A stretch of 64,000 bases of DNA from Penium margaritaceum (taxonomy: Eukaryota; Streptophyta; Zygnematophyceae; Desmidiales; Peniaceae): assembly GCA_023375785.1 (NCBI GenBank), contig SZWC01000805.1:83584-147583 (forward strand), read 5' to 3'. Of the stretch, positions 57,446 through 64,000 are shown piece after piece (position 1 is the stretch's first letter; every line of letters starts with the position of its first letter). The notes below the pieces were generated by a model. It was given only the letters and a program-made list of their open reading frames with translations. It had not been told where the DNA came from and did not search any database. Position numbers and translations under genes: made by a program.

Positions 57446-60205
57446 GACACTGTCAAAATAATAAGGAACTTACAAGGTAAGGAAGATAATGTAGCAAGCA
57501 ATCAATGAGCTGGGAGACAGAAGCGGAGGCAGAAGCAATTGATACGAGTTGCACGAGCAAAGGAGAAAACTGAGAGATGATCAAGAGATGTGAATGCCGT
57601 ATCAAGATGCCAACAGAGAGTCTCGTCATGAAGATACGGGCATGAAGAGAGATGGCATAGCCATGGGGGCACAACTGGCGAGCACGGGTGTAAGAGGCTA
57701 CAATGATAGATGCTAGAGTCTAAACGCAGTCCCTAGGTACCGAGTGAGAGATACAGTTCCAAGGGTTAGACTTTGAGAGTGATCGGATAACGGCATGCTC
57801 GCTACACTGAGGTGTAGGCTGGATAGCCGTAGTACAGAGATGCATGTAACGTGATGTTGATGGATGTAGACATAGTGAAAGTACATTGAACTGTCACACC
57901 TCAGGGGTGTTTTCAAGTGGGGAGTAGATAGTGGACGCGGTGCTGTCAGCACAAGCGTTGACTAGAGATGAGAAAACTGATGAATAGGAGGTAGAAGAAG
58001 AGTGGCAGAGGAGCATTGGGGACAGGGAAGAGCCTGGGCCAAGGAAAACACATTGAACGGATAGAACTGGTTGAGTAAGTTATAGGAATACAACATATAA
58101 AATAGTAGGTAGACTAGCCTAGTCTGGTTGTACCACTACTCATACTCATATGGCGGTTGGTACGCAAACCATAACTACAGCCACCTTGTTACTGCTACTG
58201 CCCTTGGTGGTGTAAGAGTCGGAATCCAACTTTGTATCCCATCTTGTTGGTGCCGGTACTACTATGAGCCAAACCGGAACTTCCCGAGTTTGCTGATTGG
58301 CTATGGGAGCAAACGAGTAGTCTGACAATTCTTTGGCACATAGTAGGGACTGGGGTGCGACTGTTCCGTTACATGTCTGAAGGCGGTAGTAAGAGCCGTT
58401 GTTACCGTATGCTTTGATTGTAGGATGACGCGTGGGAGAGCTTGGATGCCAAGAGGCCGTTAGTGCCATCAATCACTGACTTGTCGGTGCAGAGCTACAA
58501 GCATTTGAGTTCTCTCACAAAATATTTATGCTGTGGGTCTTTGGGGGCACCGGGGGCCAATGAGAACACTTCAGGGTAGATGGTGAATATGGTGCAAGCC
58601 TTGTGACTCTTGTATTGTATTCTGATACGCACCTACAAGGTCACAAGGCTTGAATGGATCAACCCTGATGGAGGAGTGAATCAGTGGGACCAGAGGAGAA
58701 GTGTTTGTGGAGCGTATTGTCTTGCTCCTTGCAGTGGGACAACTGGTGTGGGTGAGAAGAGCAACGTTATGGCAGGGAATATTAGTGTTGGATGAGTGCT
58801 TGTATTTGGGAGGAGTGGAGCAGGACTCTTGTGGGGACTGACTGGGAGAAGATAGAGGTTCAAAAGGGGAGAGCTTTGAGATGAGGTTTGTGTTGCGGAG
58901 ATGATGAGGGAACAGCGGTGAATTCGCTGCCGCACAGGACGCTACAGGTCTAGAACTATGAAATGCGGGTCTGTGTATGGAGGAGGAGGTGGAGGGAGTA
59001 TACGGTTATGCGAGGGATTGTGTTGATGATCTCAGGTTGAGTGGTAGGTTTGCTGTACGTATAGTGAGGGAAGGGAAGGACTGTCATAGGGATGTGCTGA
59101 TGTGAAGTAATGGAGATGATGTATCATTTTCATGTGAGGGTTTTAAGTGCTGCCATTGTGGAGGTGAATTGTTTGTTGCATGCGTTGATTGTTATTGTTG
59201 ATTTTGAGGCTAGAGGTAGGGAAAGTTGGTATGGTGGTACTTGGTTCACATGCGGTGATGATGGTTTACACTGTGACGGTGTTGCAAAGGTTCAGCGGGT
59301 GTTGTTGATGATGTGATTGTCTCGTCGCAAAACAAGTTCATGAAGGTAGGATTTGGTTCAAAAGTTGGTAGTGTTGTTGTAACTTCGGAGAAGATTATGT
59401 TGTTTGGGGCTGATGCTGGAAAGGATCCTGATTATCCTGATGCAAAAGAGGATAATGTTGGAGACTTTGGTGGACGTGATGAGCCGGGCGATGTGAAGAT
59501 AAAGGGCAGGTACAGTGAGATACCACTCTTTGCAATCTGGTGAAGCAGTGCCCATTGCTTTTCTTTAAGAGTTTGTGGAGTGAGTGGTATTGGAGCTGAT
59601 TCGGAGATGAATGATCACAGTTATTGCTGCAGTGTGGTAAAGAAGACCATAATCGGGGATGTATGTGGTAAGAGGTGATTTTCTACTACTGCTGCCCAAT
59701 GGAGAAAGTTGTCATGCGGGAATGACTGAAAATGCTTTTCCTGATGTAGTACGGACGGATGTGGAGAGGTTGGAACCAATAGTAAGACCATGCTAATTTG
59801 AATTGGGCAAGGTACTGAGGCGCGACTAGAGAGGTGAGCTAATCATGCTGTGTATGCAAGGAGATGTTACCATGACGTCATTTAAGTGGATATTGTCACC
59901 GTTGCTTGCTTGAATTTGCTGCATACACATCACATGTGTAGGTTGGAGTGATGAAATGTCAATTTGAGTAGTATTGAAGCGCGGATGTGAACATGATAGA
60001 ATGGAGCATTGAGTTATTAGACTGACGGCTGCTAATGAAGATGGATGTAGGACTTGAAGTCTGAGCACGTTGTTGATGCAGGAATAGCTGGATGCAATTG
60101 GGTGCGGTACCGAGCTATGGGCGCGATATGGAGTGGACGTTTTCCAAGGAGTCAAGACGAGGGTGCCGCATCAATTGCCAGGCTGTCAAGGCTAACGTGC
60201 TCTCA
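57446..60205. repeat. Q module, copy 2 (uninterrupted)
   Basis: This is the full 2.76-kb copy of Q, colinear with 44106-45795 plus 50507-51550. It contains a minus-strand frame of 108 residues (58146-58472) and plus-strand frames at 59110-59316 and 59313-59543 that resemble those of copy 1. No domain is recognised. It is the best reference for the module. Confidence 0.85.
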
Positions 60206-60785
60206 TACAATGTCAAAATAATGAGGTGCTTATGAGGTAAGGAAGATAACATAGTAGGCGATTGATGAGAAGAGAGGCACAAGCGGAGGCAGAAGCAATT
60301 TGTGTAGTGTGAGTTGCATGAGTACAGTAGCAAACTGAGAGATGATCAGAAGATGTGAATGTTGTATCCAGAGGAAAACAAAGAGTCTTGTCATAAGGAT
60401 ATGAGGGTGAAGATAGATGGCATAGCCACGAGACGGGCATTGAGAATGGTCGGATAATGGCGTGGTTGCAATACTAAGGTGGAGGTTGGACAGCTACACT
60501 ACCAAGGTACAAGTTACGTGATTTTGATGGATCTATACGTACTGAGGGTGCAGTGAACTATCAGAAATCACAAGCATTTCCAAGAGGGGAGTAGATAGTA
60601 GACGCGGTGGTGTCAGCACGAGCGTTGATCAGAGATGAGAAAACCAAGGAACAAGAGGCAAAAGAGGAGTGGCAAAGGAGCATTAGGGGCAGTGCAGTGC
60701 CCAGGCGAAGGAGAACACATTGAACTGATGGAACTCGTTGGCAAGGTAAGAGGCGTGTAATACATTAAGTAGTGGATAGACTATG
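60206..60785. repeat. Q module fragment (fourth copy)
   Basis: It restarts the beginning of Q (AATAATGAGGTGCTTATGAG near 60216, as at 44120 and 57465), skips part of the module after about 60440, and ends near the CATTAAGTAGTGGATAGACTA block. It joins directly to R. Confidence 0.83.
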
Positions 60786-61440
60786 CCAGGATGTAAAAGA
60801 CGAAGTCAACACTATCTTAATCTGTTGAATAATCTGAGCTCTGAATAAGATTCACCTTCTACAACGAGCCAACATTAACTACCTTGCCAACGGATTGTTG
60901 GCCACAATGAAAGATCTAAAGGCGAGCCACCCCCTAACTACTATGACCACGTCGCATTTGTGTGTGGCTAGTGGAAAGAAACCATTGCTCTGTTTTTGTC
61001 CTATTGTGCTGCATATTACCGAGGATGTTCATTCCCTTCTAGTAACCCATAAAAATTCTGCTCATCTAGTTTGCCTTTAGTTCCGCGGCTTTCCTGCCGT
61101 GTGCTTGCTCTACTCTGTCTTCGCTGATTCCCTCTTTGCCCTCTGCTCCCCATGTATGCCTTCTTGCTTCATCACTCAACTATTCGCTTTACAACCAACA
61201 ACTCATCACTCGAGCTTAGCCTCAAATTTCGGTCGCTAGTCACGTGTCCACCTTGCACCTTCTCTAAATACATTGCTTCTTGTTTTCCTTCCACAACTAA
61301 TTTCTTGCAACAACTTACATCTCTCTGCTTCTGTCACCTATGTGCTGTGCTTTCACATGACTCCACACTGTACCTACTTCTGCAACCACTGTCTCCTCTC
61401 GCCGCATTCCTTCGATATGGTAATATAGCATCAGGAAACA
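60786..61440. repeat. R module second half, copy 2
   Basis: It is colinear with 52240-52920 from the GAAGTCAAC block (60802 against 52252). It includes a 61-residue frame (60895-61080) of the same length as the one at 52345-52530. Confidence 0.82.
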
Positions 61441-63280
61441 TTTCCTGGTACCTTGTGGCCCAGTCATTGCTCCGGTACTATACTTGGTTCGCTTCTCCAG
61501 CACTCATCTACCGCCGTCACTACCAACTTATATCACTCAGTTTGGCTCGCACATGAGCAGTTGTACCTCAATTTCACCTCGAGCTACAGCGACTTCTCCT
61601 CCTCCCAACCAAGCATTGCACCCAATCCATGCCCGTGGCAAACAATCAGTGATTTGTTGCTTCTAAAAGCCGTAGACGATTGTCGAACTGTCACCTATTG
61701 CCATGTTCTTCCAAATTTCTTGCTGCCCACACCGCTTCTCTCCTAAGGATGCTCTTACCTTCTTCCAGCTACTAGAATCTATCTTGCCTCCTCCATCTCT
61801 ATCATCTAATCTAGTTGCATTTGCCTCAATGTTGTTACCTTCAACCTCCCGAGTCGCGCTATCGAACCGTCTTCTTGCGTTGTCAGTTGCAACAGCGTGC
61901 CATCGACCGTCAGGACATCGGACACCACCAGTCTTCTTGCTATTGTTTTGAGCCAAGTGCGGAACAATCTTTCACTCTCTTGACAACCGTAGCTAGAGCC
62001 CTCTGTCCATCTTTCGCCATTCTGCCGTAGCCAAGTTTTTGTCGCCATTGGGACATCAAATACCACCAGTCTTCCTGCTCATGCGTCGAGCCAACTTGGG
62101 AACAAGCCATTTCTCTCCTCACATCAAAGCAACTGGTTGCCTCGTCCATGCTCACTACCGCTTACTTCACTTCCTATTCCTCCTTATACTATCACTTCAT
62201 CAAGTTCATCTTTTTCACTCAAATGGTCACCAGCCTCGCAGATCCTCCTCATCACCCATCAGTATCCTCCATCTCCTCCATCCTACTTTCGCATCAGCCT
62301 CATCCTCTTCATTGTTCACACATTTGGTTGCATCAGCACTATGCAATGCATGTGGTTTTACCCCCGCGCCCATTCTGTCACCAATTATTCCTCCACTTCT
62401 AGCATTGTGCTCTGCTTGGCAGACAGATCCGCCTGGTCTCATTGCCTGATTTGTGACAACCTGCATCCACGCCCAAACTTCCTTAATATACCCGGCTCGT
62501 CCCTGTGTCCATTATCTACCATCATTAGTATCCGCTTCATCATCGGAAACCATCAGCATCTGTTGCTAGTAAAAGGACCTACACGAGCTCGCTCCTCGTT
62601 TCACAAGAGCCTGTATCCACGCTGGGAGCAGATATCTCACGGGGTTTTGGCTCCTCCCTTCCCCTTGTCACATTCTACCCCTCTACGTAGCAGCACATGT
62701 GGTTCCACTCATGCGTCCACTTTGTCAATAACCCCTTCTTCGCCTCTCACGAGAATCGTCCTTCTCTCGACACAAAGATCCGCCTAGTTGCATCGCCTCT
62801 GTTGCAACGACTTGCGTCCATGCCAGTACTCTTATGGCGCGTAACTTGCCCTTAACTCATTGCTCCTCGACAACGCATCCCGCCTCCTCCTTCCTCAACA
62901 ATGGTACGGGGATCCACCCGATAACGTCACCAACCTAGTGGAGACCTATGTCCTCAATCACCTCTTTGTAGAAAAACTCCCTCTCGTCAGAGTATCATAT
63001 ACCACCAGTCCTCATCTTTCTCGTCGGACTCAAGCCAGCTGGGGACTCAAGTTGTCATTCCTCCAGTTAAAGTGGATGCTCATGCTTCTTGAGTACCTCC
63101 CTCTCCGGCAAGTGGATGCAACAACCACTTATATCCCTTGCCAATACCTGCATTCGTAGCTGAAGCAAGACAAGAAAGGCACAACACCACAGGAACTGGA
63201 CACCACCTGTCCCCTTGCTTGATTAACCTAGCCGATGGAACAAGCCGTTGTAGCCATTGTCTTCACGACCTGAATCCCTC
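61441..63280. repeat. S module, with internal repeats
   Basis: This is 1.8 kb seen once in the window. It has diverged internal repeats: ATACCACCAGTCYTC blocks near 61922, 62060 and 63000, and an AGATCCGCCTRGT...ATCCACGCC-type block at 62425 and 62776, 351 bp apart. A 216-residue plus-strand frame (62137-62787) is rich in Ser, Pro and His and has no recognised domain. I do not call it a gene. Confidence 0.7.
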
Positions 63281-64000
63281 TGCTTCCATACACTTCCATT
63301 GGACTAAAAGCCTTCATGGTGGCAAAGCGATTTGTGGCAGCTCCCTCTACTCTTACATCCGTGTATTCAGTACCATCATCATCCCCATTATAACACCTTT
63401 AAGGGAAATCACCAAGGAGAATTAGCTCTCAGCGGTATGTCCTCAGAAGAGCATCCTTGTCACGGCTATTTCCGCACATGGCTCCGATTAACGAACGGTT
63501 CCTCTCTGCACTCCCTTCACTGGAAAAGACAATGAGCAACAACACAGTCACTTCCCTTCTTTGTGTTCAACCATCAATGGCGTTAATCTACTTCATTCAT
63601 TGCTCCATACCCAACAGGGCACTAACTGACATTTTTCCCCATCTCTAATAAAGCCTACCAGACTCTCCTTACTGCACAGTAGAAGAGATGGTTCTACAAG
63701 GTACGATCAATGGATGGTTGAACTTTTGCTCAATCCAGGGAGATTTCAATCTCCGAAGTTCAATCTCTGATAGGATCTTCTATGTCTCCTTAATTTTTTA
63801 TTTTTTATTGGGACGGACTTGGTCAAAGAACCCCCGAAAGAGGTGTTCATCTTCACCACAAATCACTCTCTTAACGCACTTATCCAACAACCATACAAAG
63901 CTTTATCAAAGATCTGGCGACCCCTCTCTTAGACATTTGCACAAGAACCGGTGGGACTATCACAGTATTGGAGACGAAGTCAACACTGATATAATCCCTT
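63281..64000. repeat. R module first half, copy 2 (runs off window)
   Basis: It is colinear with about 51565-52280. Its GAAGTCAAC block (63975) lies 3,173 bp after the one at 60802, so S plus R forms a local tandem of about 3.2 kb that continues past the window end. Confidence 0.83.

Noticed and set aside
50507-60205. Module Q as a Polinton, Helitron or LINE
   Set aside because: No polymerase, integrase, helicase or RT catalytic motif, terminal inverted repeats or poly-A tail could be found in any frame read.
62137-62787. 216-residue frame in S as a host gene
   Set aside because: Composition is low-complexity (Ser, Pro, His), overlapping frames are equally open, it spans diverged internal repeats, and no domain is recognised.

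Overview
The window has no convincing host gene. It looks like repeat-rich nuclear DNA of a plant, probably a land plant. The elements are Ty1/Copia retrotransposons whose primer sites match the plant initiator methionine tRNA, gag has a plant-Copia (UBN2-like) layout, and there are no compact genes or bacterial signals. The species cannot be named from this sequence.

Positions 1-41897 are a nested pile of old Copia elements from two families, called A and B here. Family A has LTRs of about 740 bp (TGTTGGGAAAGG...TTCCAACA), a primer site for the 3' end of initiator tRNA-Met, a UBN2-like gag with a zinc knuckle and a glutamine-rich tail, and pol in the order protease, integrase, RT, RNase H. 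Family B has LTRs of about 770 bp (TGTTGACC...GGTTGACA), a different gag and pol, and a primer site that matches the anticodon arm of the same tRNA, as in Drosophila copia. Perfect 5-bp target duplications fix several nesting events. A1 (5291-11290) sits in B1 (511-12536). A5 (17655-24419) sits in A4 (15678-28317), which sits in A3 (15196-32386). A solo B LTR (34309-35508) sits in A6 and itself holds a 422-bp hAT-like MITE with an 8-bp target duplication. All copies are broken fossils; A5 is the youngest and least damaged (about 6% LTR divergence by eye). A 355-base N gap lies in A5.

Positions 41898-64000 are different: a complex macrosatellite with only one retroelement in it (A7, 45796-50506). 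Its modules are P, a degenerate 11-bp minisatellite (consensus TTGCGCCCTAG) at 41898-44105 and 53441-57445; Q, a unique-looking spacer; R; and S. P and Q recur in the same order about 13.33 kb apart, or about 8.63 kb once A7 is discounted, and individual variant 11-mers line up between the two P arrays. The modules were therefore copied as a block after the array had already decayed. Extra partial copies of Q (52921-53440, 60206-60785) and R (60786-61440, 63281-64000) show rearrangement. Short reading frames recur between copies, but by eye they show no excess of silent changes.

Nothing here forms a working pathway. The window records Copia bursts beside a segmentally amplified satellite. The points most worth checking are the block amplification of the 11-mer array, the half-tRNA primer site of family B, and the hAT-like MITE.
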